64,000 bases of DNA, taken from NCBI GenBank assembly GCA_029204225.1, contig CM055102.1, positions 42,807,425-42,871,424 on the forward strand, written 5' to 3'. Below the pieces are notes generated by a model. The model was given only the letters and a program-made list of their open reading frames with translations. It was not told the origin of the DNA and made no database searches. This DNA comes from Diphasiastrum complanatum. Taxonomy: Eukaryota > Streptophyta > Lycopodiopsida > Lycopodiales > Lycopodiaceae. Positions 23,043 through 32,888 of this stretch are shown in pieces. The position numbers and the translations under genes are program-made. Every line of letters begins with the position of its first letter. The stretch's first letter is position 1.

Positions 23043-24295
23043 ATGTGAATGTCGAATTCGGAAGAGAGCATTGTCTTAGCTTCCTTTATCAGATCGATAT
23101 TGTTGTTGAAAAGCAATGTGTCGTCCACATACAAAGTGATGATAATAAAATAATGCTACACTGACTTGAAGTAGAAATTAGAATCTGAAGTTCTTGGTTT
23201 ATAGTTGTGATCGATAAGAGAAGTATTGATACTTTGAAACCATGCTCGAGCATATTGCTTCAAGCCATAAAGTGCTTTATGGAGTTTATACACATGAGTT
23301 TGTTTACCGTCAATATGATAACCTTCGGGTTGCACTATGTAAATGTCTTCTTTGATAACTCCATTAAGATAGGTTGTCTGTACATCCATTTGATGTATTT
23401 CCAAATCTGCTACAACAACAAATGACAATAGAAGTTTGATTGAAGAATGTTTAACTACTGGACTAAAAGTCTCAATGTAGTCGATGTTGTGTACCTGAGA
23501 AAATCCTGTGGCGACAAGTTGAGACTTTCTTCAATCGATGCTTCCATCTGCCTTGTACTGCTGGCAAGTAATTCGACAATAGTCCAAGTATGGTTCTTGA
23601 TAAGAGATGGATACTCTTTATCCATAGCTTCTTTCTAGAGATCAGAATCTGGCTGATTGAGTGCCTCTTCAACAGTTGTCGGCTCTTGAACAAGGTAGGT
23701 TGCAGACTCATCGATATACCTGATAGGTTGTTTGCATTCTCTTGTCGATCTTTTGGGTAATGAACGAAGTTGGTTACTCTCATCATGATGTAGTTGCTGA
23801 ACTGCAATGTCATCATCTTCGAATTCGATGTTGATAAGTTGTTCGTCTAGAGTAGACGAGCTTGGACCTTCAATAGGACTAGTCGACTTGGGAAAAGTTC
23901 GATAATTCCGGAGAGTCTAATAGTTCGGCTATATGAGCTTTTCCCTTACCTTTGAGGTCGATAAACTGATCTTCGATGGAGATGGCATGTCGGCTAGTGA
24001 ATATATATGACTCGACATGATCATACAACTTATAAGCTTTATCTGAAGTAGTGTAGCTGATGAAAATAAACTTGATACTCTGGAAGTCGAGCTTCTTCCT
24101 GAGATTATGTGGTATTTGCGCATAAGCGATACATCCAAAAACTCGTAAATTTGATAATGATGGTTTGGAGCATGTCCAAACTTCATATGGTGTTTTGTTT
24201 GAGAGACCTTTAGAGGACATCTATTCTGAATATAAGCTGCAGTGGAAACAACTTCAGCCTAGAAGGACTTCGGAAGTGTCACATGAGCTAACATG
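23043..24295 (-). pseudogene. Copia pol fragment: integrase C-terminus and reverse transcriptase
   Basis: Minus strand. The integrase C-terminal region (NKTPYEVWT, LRVFGCIAYAQIP, FQSIKFIFISYT) occupies about 24250-23890. A linker containing QEPTTVEEAL follows, then reverse transcriptase at 23428-23050: LEIHQMDVQTTYLNGVIKED, LHKALYGLKQ.ARAWF, and YVDDTLLF near 23125. It stops inside the reverse transcriptase after EFDI, where an LTR begins. Several stops and frame changes occur in the linker. RNase H is absent. Same broad family as the elements at 52-58 kb. Confidence 0.85.
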
Positions 24296-24588
24296 TGGTG
24301 AGTTTTATTTTAGAATATAAAACAGCAAAAATATTATAGGGTTGGCAATATCTTTTTTGTTGAAATTTATATGTATAGCAAAATTTACAAAAAAATAGTT
24401 TCATGTATTGAGTATTTCTTTGACGTATAGCTAAACAGTCAAAATCTAAGGCTAAATATTTTCAAATCTATCATAATCAAATCAAAGTTGGGCTGAAAAG
24501 TTTTTGGTCTTGATGGTAAAATTTTAAATTCTCTAATAAAAAATAAAAATATAGCCAAATAGCAAAAATTGTCGAAATAATAAACTCT
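24296..24588. mobile_element. 293-bp AT-rich MITE inside copia integrase
   Basis: Flanked by a perfect 9-bp duplication, GCTAACATG, at 24287-24295 and 24589-24597. Removing the insert and one duplication restores a continuous integrase frame (SAKCMLAHVTLPKSF on the minus strand), which proves an insertion. The ends are imperfect inverted repeats (GAGTTTTATTTTAG against GAGTTTATTATTTCG). A 9-bp target duplication with AT-rich non-coding content is typical of Mutator-like MITEs; an unusual hAT-like element is the alternative. Confidence 0.85.
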
Positions 24589-24860
24589 GCTAACATGCAC
24601 TTGGCCGATTCGACTAAGGTTCTGTTCTTTCTAAGGCTCAGTGTCGTTGCTAAGGCAATACCCCTTGAATTCGGTAGAGATGTATTCTTCCCCGTTGTCG
24701 GACCTCAATGCTTTAATTTTTTTACCAATTTGATTTTCTGCATGCTTTTTGAATTGTCGAAAGATTTTGAAAGCCTCCAATGAAAATATTTTTTTTTAGA
24801 AGGAGTGTAGCTAATGAAAATAGATTTGATACTCTGGAAGTCGAGCTTTCTCTACTTTTT
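24589..24860 (-). pseudogene. Copia integrase core fragment beyond the MITE, with duplicated segment
   Basis: Minus strand: a KALRSDNG.EYIS block containing the second catalytic Asp, then a jump to RKNRTLVESAKCML, so the DD35E spacer is deleted. At about 24806-24851 a second copy of the integrase C-terminal stretch (KLDFQSIKSIFIS) lies in the wrong order, which shows local rearrangement or two overlapping insertions. Confidence 0.75.
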
Positions 24861-25124
24861 AATTCCCTGCGCATGTTCCCAAAATTATGATTGTAGTAGA
24901 GTTCATATTCTTCGTCTGTTGGCTCTTTGCCATAGATAAACGGTCACCGCTCGACCTAGAGGTGGGCGCACCCTCAGAAGTGTGCCCCCCAAAAAACTAG
25001 ACAACTGGTCACGCCGACAGCATCGTCCACCACTTCCACTGGCCATCAAGACCAGTGGGACAATAACTAACCACATAAAAAACATATTGAACTAAAACTA
25101 CAAACAACTTCTATGGCATTTTCT

Positions 25125-26245
25125 CAATGAGCAGATCCAAAGATCTCTTTGATCATTCTCTCTAATCATGACATTGGTTGTCAAACATGGGCCACCTGCA
25201 AAAATAGAATTTTTTGAGGAACCACATGGGCATTGGATACATGTGTTGAAAGTGAAAGTTGTTGATTCTAGATCTCGTGGTAATCCATGCATTGAAGTCA
25301 ATGGCACAAAGCTTCGTGTCGAACGTAAATTATCCATAACAATCATCAATGGATTTATGCAGGTCAATAATCAAGCTGCAAGACATTGGATCATGTGTGC
25401 GTACTACTGTAGATGGACTATATCATTATTTAAGAAGGATTTTAGGCCAATTTTTAGGTTTATGGACAATGCTGAGTACTACGGTCACCTTGTACAATTT
25501 GGCTTGTTGGATCTTCCCGGGGAAGGGAATTGCAACAAAATTGAAAATTTGATGTGCAGAACCTTTTCAATGATTGGCCAACATTAATCATGGCTTAGAG
25601 AATATGGCATTTTCTCTCATATCCAAAGACCTCTTTGATCAGTTTCTCTGACATTGGTCGTCAAACATGGGCCATCTGCAAAAAATAGAATATAGAGTTG
25701 CTCTCAGTAACAACGTCTAGGTTCTTAAAGTTCAGATACAAAAATTTTAAAATACCGTTGGAGAATTGAAAGCAAGTACTGAACTACAATAAGGCATATG
25801 ATTATGTCTGTTTGGTAGATAAGCATGATGATGATGATATCGATCGTCTTATGTCTTGATGATGTGAGATAAAATGTAAGTTCATTCTTGGTTTCATATT
25901 TGGGGAATCATTTTGAATATTGCACCATATACAAAACCATGAATGATAATGATTGATAGTTTTGATGTTGCGTAGAGGTTGAACATTAGTCATTCTTAAC
26001 ATGAGTCATTCGAATTCTCTAAAGATCTCTTTGGTCTCTCTGACATTGATGGTCAAACATGAGCCACATGCAAAAAACTAATTTATTGAGGAACATGGGC
26101 ATGAGATACACATGAATTGAAGTCAATATAAGTACAAAGCTTTGTGCCAAACTTATATTAAGCTTACCAATCATCAATGGATTTATGGTTGAACAACAAG
26201 CAGCAAGACATTGGATCATGTGGAGTTGAGAATGGTGAAGCATGC
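25125..26245 (+). repeat. Local low-copy repeat family, three diverged copies
   Basis: Copies at about 25130-25400, 25608-25690 and 26015-26225 share ATCTCTTTG.TC, TCTCT..CATGACATTG.TGGTCAAACATG.GCCA and TGCAAAAA. The first and third also share CATGGGCAT, CAATCATCAATGGATTTATG and GCAAGACATTGGATCATGTG. Copy 1 holds a 139-residue open frame (25168-25587) that I do not recognise; the frame is broken in copies 2 and 3. Perhaps fragments of one unidentified transposon. Confidence 0.6.
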
Positions 26246-26259
26246 TTCAGGGACATTTA

Positions 26260-26850
26260 TTTTGGAGAGGGAATGGTGGAGGGCATGTATTGTCTAAGGG
26301 TCTTTGAGGAGGATGGCAATTAACGAAACATGACAGCTAGCTCAATCCAATTGATTGTTATTAGGGAAAAAAGTAATAACTATATATGCTTGAGCCCATC
26401 AACCATATAAAAGACCATACTCATGATGAGGTCGACACTCATGAGCTCAGCCTTATGCTAGCTTGCTACTTAAATTATAGGGTAGATGATGTTTTATGTA
26501 CACTATGTAACAAGTCCTCAAAGAATGTGCAACATGCTTGTGCTTTTAGTGATCCATGTTTTAGTTTTGTTTTATCTCTAGCATTTTGTTCTGGAAGCTT
26601 AAAGTCCTTGGTGTTGAAAAAACTATAATCGCTTGATACCATTGCTTGAGAATCTAGGTCCAAATTTTGGGAGTGCATATTCTTCATCAAAATACTATCT
26701 TTCACTACCAAAATTAGCTATGCTATGAATTTTCTACTTATACAAACATGTTTTTTTTAACTTACTTCTTGCAACTTATAAATTTTGTGGTTGTTGCTTG
26801 ATGTCGTTTGTTAATGGTCATGGTTTTTATGGTTATAATTAGTAATGTAT
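26260..26850. other. No recognisable gene
   Basis: Short open frames on both strands at 26386-26711 overlap each other and have no recognisable motifs. Confidence 0.35.
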
Positions 26851-26857
26851 TTTTGCT

Positions 26858-27480
26858 ATGGATGTAGAAATGGTTTCGTCAGATGGTTGTCCACATCAGC
26901 CACCAGAGGCACCTCTCCTAGATCGCAAGAAAGGTCTAGCATTGGCTCGCAGAGCCCAGCAGGTAATTATGTTCACTTTATTTTCAAGTTATAGTAGATT
27001 TTTTTCATTTTTGATATCTATGTATTCTCAATGTCTTAAAAAAAAAATTTGATGTTGATATTCCTAATTTTTTATAAATGGTTTTAATGCAGTATCTTCT
27101 TCGGAGAGATTTCAGAAATGCCCCTATCCGCGGACATGGACGTGGATCGCAAGGCACTAAGAGGATGTTAAATGTTGTTGCTTCTTGTGAGCCAGCCGCT
27201 ACCTCATCAGCAATGCCACGACCTAGTACTCATGATCATTCGGCGCCTACTTTACATGATGCGAGTCTAGTTATTATATCCAGTATTTCTATGTAATGTG
27301 TTTGTGGATCTCTTGTAATTCTCTTGCAATGTAAATTTATGTCACTAGTCAAAATAGATATAGGGTAATGATGTTAGTATTGAATAAATGCAGGTCGAGT
27401 TTCGTCTAGCACTTCAGGTAGTGATCGATCCAAACCACCCTAATAGGTCTCCAACTGTTCCTTACAAGACATAAAGACGA
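26858..27480 (+). pseudogene. Possible spliced N-terminal exons of a CACTA-associated protein
   Basis: An open frame at 26858-26962 ends at a CAG/GTAATT donor. The acceptor TTTTAATGCAG at 27082-27092 leads into an in-phase frame (YLLRRDFRNAPIRGHGRGSQ) rich in Ser, Pro and His up to about 27297. A further AATGCAG acceptor near 27394 precedes VEFRLALQVVIDPNHPNRSP and a stop. Joined in phase, these look like exons of a basic DNA-associated protein, possibly the accessory protein of the CACTA element that follows. The product is not recognised and the third exon is interrupted. Confidence 0.35.
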
Positions 27481-27489
27481 TATCCATAT

Positions 27490-28005
27490 CTTTTTGGACG
27501 AGTACGATAAAATATTGTTCACCTTGTTTGTTTGTATCTTTTATTTGTTTGCATTATAAGTAGTTCTAATTTTTTTTTTATTTCCATAACATACAATCTT
27601 TTGAATTTCAAGATACTTGCTCATTTCTAATTGCAAGCCATATTTGAGTGCTCAAATATATGACACTAATGATATTTTTTTTCTTTGATTTATGTAGCCG
27701 GATCCATGGGATGAAAAGATCCGTTGTGATTGTGTCGATTGCAAAGGATTTAAATATCGCAAAAGACACAAATGCTCAAGGGATTGAAAATCATGTCATG
27801 GTACATAGTTTGCTCAATCCACTAGTTTGCTACAAACATTTACAAAAATATATAATCGTGAAATATTCATTCTTGTTTAGCAAGCTTTTTGGTAATTTAT
27901 TTTACTGAAAAAAGATTGTTGTGCAACATTTAATTTATTTTATTGAGAAAAAATTATTGTTTGTTGTTTATTAAATGGTCTCATATTGGACGGCATAAAA
28001 AATAA
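27490..28005. other. AT-rich spacer with a short unrecognised reading block
   Basis: Around 27700-27770 a plus-strand frame reads PDPWDEKIRCDCVDCKGF and RKRHKC, Cys-rich and possibly another exon of the CACTA-associated unit. It stops soon after. The rest is AT-rich. Confidence 0.25.
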
Positions 28006-28007
28006 CT

Positions 28008-28864
28008 CATTTATTGGATCCAATGCGCATTTTCAAAAATGTGGGAGAGTCACTATGGAGACACTTCAATCAGTCAAAAGGTTTGTATGCACAAGTCCTT
28101 GAAGAACTAAAAGACTTTGTTCAAATGCGACACTTGTGGACTAATGATGGACAAGAGTCAAGGTCAAGATCAACTCGTCCACCATGGATTTTGTCGAAGG
28201 AAGAGAGTACGGATATGAAGGCAGTTATTCGACATATGCGATTTCCCACTGGATACGCAGGGTCTATAAGAGGGGCATTTACTGCAGACGGCAAATTATC
28301 CGGATTAAATTCTTATGATTGGCACAAGATGATACAAGTATATGTATTTGAAGTGTTCAATTAGGGATGCATATGCATATAATCAAGATTGTTTGCATGA
28401 AATGTCATGACAATTATATTTCGGCCTATTTGTTTTGACAGCATGTATTTCTGGTGGCATTGAAAAGGTTATCTCAGAATTGTCGACCTTTATAAGGTAT
28501 TGCTCGTGAGTCTTAATGTCATTCAAATTAAATGAGCACATTTCACATGTATATTAATGACATTTTTGTATTTATGTATGTGACGAATATATGCAAATGG
28601 ATACATTTGAAAGACAAATATAAGAGATATAAGTCGCATGCATCTCAAAGCTATCGAAATTGTTTGTGCTTTTGAGAGATGCCTTCCTCCATCATTCATG
28701 GACATCCAAGCCTATTGGTTCACCTTGTGGATGAGGTGGAGCTAGCGGGCCCTATGAGTGCAAGATGGATGTTTTTTGTAGTTGGTAGAGAGCTAGATCT
28801 ATTGTATTTATATCCCAACTTTTCATACAATATTTCACACTTCTCTTCTTCTTTCTTCTATTGA
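28008..28864 (+). pseudogene. CACTA (En/Spm) TNP2-type transposase C-terminal region with DUF4218
   Basis: The 28014-28364 frame reads DPMRIFKNVGESLWRHF, MRHLWTNDGQ, RPPWILSKEE, FPTGYAGSIRGAF and LSGLNSYDWHKM, the order found at the TNP2/DUF4218 junction of plant CACTA transposases. After decayed sequence, 28660-28795 encodes LPPSF and LVHLVDEVELAGPMSARWMF, the DUF4218 core. Frame changes near 28370-28680 break it. The catalytic transposase core upstream is missing. Transposases of this type cut and paste elements carrying CACTA ends in the nucleus. Confidence 0.85.
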
Positions 28865-29089
28865 AATATTTGTAATTAAATTATTTTCATTGTGATTACT
28901 CATCAAACATATAGCTTCCTCTTCAGAGTGACATTAATTTTAACAATGATCTGCAACCATCTGCAATTCAAGCAACACCAATGTGCACAAGAAGCCCACT
29001 CAAGACATCATCAATGATACCACCAACTCCACCAAGATATCATATCAGGACTTAACATGCTCAGTACTTGCATTATACATTGCCCAACA

Positions 29090-29692
29090 ACAGTAATTAT
29101 CCGTCGCCAAAAACCGTCGCTTTTAAAAAACCATCCCTCGGGTTTTACAGTCTGCAATATTTTTATAACGTCGTCGGGCGACATTTATGCTACGGAGACG
29201 CTTATTCGTCGCTGAAACGTCGTCCTATTTGGACGTCGCATAGCGACACTAAGTAATCGTCACTCATAAAAAACCATCCCTTGGGTTTTACAGTCTGCAA
29301 TGTTTTTACAGCATCGGGGGCGACATATATGCCATGGTGATGTCTATTTGTCGCTGAACGTCACTCTATTTGGACGTCGCGTAGCGACATTAAATAACCA
29401 TCGCTAAAATGTCACTACACAAAATCTCGACTCGAAATCCATATTTTGGACCGATTTGAATACCGTTGTGCGGCAACGTTTTAGATCAATTGTCGCTAAA
29501 CGTCGCCAGAATGTCACTAAGGTAAGTATCGCAAAGCGTTGAATATTGTTTGTCGCATGGCGACGATTAAGATATCGCCACACGATGTTTTGTTGCAACG
29601 ATTGTAAAAACATATATCTGTCGCTATTAAAATCGCGAAGCGATGTTTAATTTTTCCTAAATAAAAAACTTTCATCATTTTTTGTAGTAGTG
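29090..29692 (+). mobile_element. CACTA 3' subterminal repeats and terminal inverted repeat
   Basis: The element ends TTTTTTGTAGTAGTG at 29692; the complement, CACTACTACAAAAAA, is a standard CACTA terminus. Inside lie many short subterminal motifs built on CGTCGC and GCGACG in both directions (CGTCGCTGAA, GGACGTCGC.TAGCGACA at about 29232 and 29373, and GTCGCATGGCGACG). There is also a larger duplication of AAAACCATCCCT.GGGTTTTACAGTCTGCAAT at about 29127 and 29270. Such motifs are transposase-binding sites in En/Spm elements. The matching 5' terminus was not found. Confidence 0.85.
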
Positions 29693-29836
29693 ATTCATTC
29701 GCCATGGCATGAGGGTGAAGTGGTTAGGGTTTTGACTAGCCATTTCATGTTGGTTGGGTGGTTTTGCTCCACAGGTGTCCTTTTGGTTGTATGCAACAGG
29801 ATCTAGTCGGATCTTCACTAGGCGATCCTTATAGAA
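29693..29836 (+). mobile_element. Copia family B LTR fragment
   Basis: Begins directly after the CACTA terminus and matches the complement of 22554-22690 (TTCATTC.CCATGGCAT, GGTTGGGTGGTTTTGCTCC, GGATCTAGTCGGATCTTCA, GATCCTTATAG). The CACTA element therefore ended up inside this LTR. At its other edge the LTR end joins RNase H coding directly, without a primer-binding site. Confidence 0.8.
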
Positions 29837-30235
29837 AGGCTCTTATCAGAGTTTTGAGATATCTTCGAGCTACTATGGACTTTTTCATTTGTTATGGAGC
29901 AGTCAACAACGACAAACTCAATATTCTCAATGGTTATTCAGATGCAAGTTGGGCAAGCTATTTCATGGAACAATTGCAAGCAAACTTTGATAGCTCTATC
30001 TTCCACTTAAGCAGAGTATATCGCAGTCTCTCAATCTACAAAGGAAGTAGTATGGTTGAGGAACTTACTTTCAGATGTCAATCTCTGACAATTCTATAGA
30101 TTTTGTGATAATCAAAGTGCCATGGCTTTATCAGCCAACCCTAGATTTCATTCTAGGAGTAAGCACATTGAAATTAAGTATCAATATGTCAAAAGCAAAG
30201 TTCTCGACAAAGAGATTACCTTGCAATAGTGTCGG
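29837..30235 (+). pseudogene. Copia RNase H fragment
   Basis: Plus strand: KALIRVLRYLRATMDFFIC, LNGYSDASWA, then frame changes, CDNQSAMALSANPRFHSRSK, HIEIKY and VLDKEITLQ, ending before the usual C-terminus. It belongs to the same subfamily as the elements at 51-58 kb. Several frameshifts between 29955 and 30095 make it non-functional. Confidence 0.85.
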
Positions 30236-31450
30236 GTAGAGGGAGAATCTACTATCAAGAACTCAAGTAGAGAGAGAAACCAATTTTGACTCAAAATGTG
30301 TAGAAATCTCATAACTCCATAAAACTTAATTACAAATGAACTAAATCACATATAAGTAGTAATCTAGGGTGAAGGGGAGTGAAAGATGATTGGACACCTT
30401 TTGTCCTCCTCTAAATCCTATTGGTTGAGTGATATATGAGTGCTCAATCTTGATTGGACCATTTTGATAGATTCTAGCATTTTGATTGGTCACTAACTCT
30501 CATGCCAACACATAGGGATGAGTCACTCACCAAATCTCAACTTGAAAAATGTAAGTAGCCTAACCTAACTCAAGCTACATCACTTTCTACTTTTGGCCAA
30601 ATCAAGCCTTTACATGTGTACTTGCCTATTTTGCCTCTTATGCAAAAATGGCCTAATGAACATCAAACACTTGGCTAGATCTCTACTAACAAATTGAGTA
30701 CCCCTAACTCAACATGACTAAGATTATTTTGACTATTTTCCACACGTGGGAACATGCTCCACACGTGTGAGATTTTCTCATAAACAACAATCGTAAAATA
30801 ACAAAGCTAGATTTTGCCAATTTTTCACAGAGACCTATTATACAATAAAGTGCCAGAAGCACTTACAAGTTTTTCCATAAAGAACTGCAAATTGCAACAC
30901 TCAATTCCATCCAGACGCTTGCGATCATACCTTGAAATGTCAAAACTCAGTTCTCCAAACGCGTCTCCAAGATCCTATTGGAATTCTAATTCCACTTCAA
31001 CCATTCGATCTTGTTGCCACTGTATTTGCTACCATTTATTTCTTCCAGGTATCCATGACAAAGTCCTAGACATGGTTATTTACTCGGAAACCAGAATGTT
31101 ATGAGATGATCAGATAGATGTACCTTTTTGTTTGCTCTGGAGTACCCAGTAACATTCTTGCTGCCTTTTAGCCTACTAGCATTATCGATCGACTCAGAGT
31201 TGTTCTTCTAAGCTTGTGTACTAATAAGTAGATTTCTTTACAACTATTACATTCGCGCATCATAATTATACTCTGCGTTCTTCAAATTAGTGTATAATGT
31301 GTGAATGATTGTTGTTGTTTTTACTTTTATGTTTTGTGAATCAAATACTCGCTACTCTCCTTATGTTTCGTATTGAATGAGTCGAAGAACGGAATCATGG
31401 TTGTCCTTGATGTCTTCAAATTATGTATCTATGGTAGTCTAAAACACCTA
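30236..31450. other. No recognisable gene
   Basis: AT-rich. Near 30740-30770 it contains CCACACGTGGGAACATG and CCACACGTGTGAGATTTT, which recall the CACACGTGTGA block of the copia LTRs at 13117 and 40836, so part of this may be an old LTR in minus orientation. An open frame at 30814-31104 is unrecognised. Confidence 0.3.
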
Positions 31451-31554
31451 CTGACTCATCGATTTATCGAATGGTTCTGTTGTGACAGATGATTCAAACA
31501 CGGTGCTCTTAATTTTGTCTTCGACAGTGCAAATTGTCGCCCACCTCGCCCCTC

Positions 31555-31650
31555 ATTTCTCAATAGATCCCTTCTCCAAAAGTTGTGTACAACTGAAAAC
31601 AATAGATCCTCTCTCCAAAAGCTGTGTACAACTGAAAACAAACCATACCC
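31555..31650 (+). repeat. Tandem duplication, about 44-bp unit
   Basis: AATAGATCC.T.CTCCAAAAG followed by TGTGTACAACTGAAAACA occurs twice in a row. Open frames on both strands across it are unrecognised. Confidence 0.75.
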
Positions 31651-31729
31651 TGGCGCAACTCTCACATCGCCCGCCCCTATCCATGAACTTGAACCCACGT
31701 GAGATATGCTCAATTTTGTGACCATGTGA

Positions 31730-32740
31730 AATGCCTCAAATGTTACGTTTGCAAATATCTAAAATGACTTTTGTCCTCAAATGAACATTAGGCCAACAGG
31801 CCATTAGAGCCACACTATCCCTGCTTGCTGTTCGGCAGGGCCAAAACACCTCTCTCTTGGCATTAAGTAGGGAAAGGCAGTTGCTCTTGGGCTCATGGGC
31901 TAAGGGACCAACCTAACCTCGTGAGGGGAAAGGTACTCATCCCCACAATCTCAACACATATAATCAAGGAACACAAAAAGTACACATAATAATGGAAAAA
32001 TATAGGGCTCCATGTGTCAACACGAACTCATCACAAAATAATGACTTGAGACTCGATGACAGATATTCTATACTTTGATTGTGACACGAGAGGTAGCTGA
32101 GCGGTAGCTATCAGGGTTCTCTTTGTTTTCCAACTATTGGCCACGAGCTGTGGTAGTTACAACCTCAGAATCAGCACTGGAACTAGAAACAGAGGTTTCA
32201 GAATTAGAACTGGATTAAAAAATGGAGCTGGTTCGAGAAGATTAGAGCTAGAATTAGCAATAAAACTTACCCGTAATCCACCGATCACCGAAGGCTCCTG
32301 GCCTGCTCTGAATGTTGCTGACACGGCTTCGTGAGGATATCATTAGGCTTGGCTGTCGGCATCAGATCAATGTCTGCCAAAGAAGAAGTGGGCTAGAGTG
32401 GCTGGAAATCCATAAACTGTTTTGCATCTGGAGTTATTTATTTGCTTTTGTTATGCTACTGATCGAGCGAGCACTTTGTTTCGGTCTTTATGCCTTTGAT
32501 ATTGCTCTGATCGTGATCTTTTATCGATCGATTCATTGATAAGTGTTTACTGTTGATTTTTTTGGGCATGATCACGCTCTGGTCCTCCTTAAACCCTGTG
32601 GAGTAGCAACGAAGAACATCTGATTGATTTGTGGAGTAGTTCAAGGAACAAATAGAAGGACTACTTTTGTTCGGCAGCTTGTCCTTGTACGGCTTTTAAA
32701 TGGTTTGAAGCCCAAACCAGCTCTCTTTTTTTTCTCTTTT
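31730..32740. other. No recognisable gene
   Basis: Upstream region of methyltransferase gene 2. Contains a short run of AGAA.TAGA.CTGGA-type imperfect repeats near 32165-32265. TGTATAATAC at about 32752 is the only TATA-like string close to the gene, 135 bp before its start codon, and is weak evidence for a promoter. Confidence 0.35.
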
Positions 32741-32888
32741 CTATTGTACCGTTGTATAATACAGCTTGTATTACAGCTTTTTATGCGAAATGGGTGAAAT
32801 TCATGAAATCACGGAACACCATAGCATCAGCTCGCAATGGCAGGGAAGCCATACCATAGAGAGCAATAGAATCAATAGCGAACGAAAT

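Noticed and set aside
31456-31725. Overlapping plus and minus frames of about 80-90 residues
   Set aside because: Contain a 44-bp tandem duplication; no recognisable protein.
32080-32130. tRNA-like string GAGAGGTAGCTGAGCGGTAGC
   Set aside because: No acceptor stem or anticodon arm can be formed around it.
32766-32888. Use of the first in-frame ATG (32766) as the start of methyltransferase gene 2
   Set aside because: The Met at 32889 gives the usual family length and is shared with gene 1; the upstream stretch is recorded as a possible extension instead.
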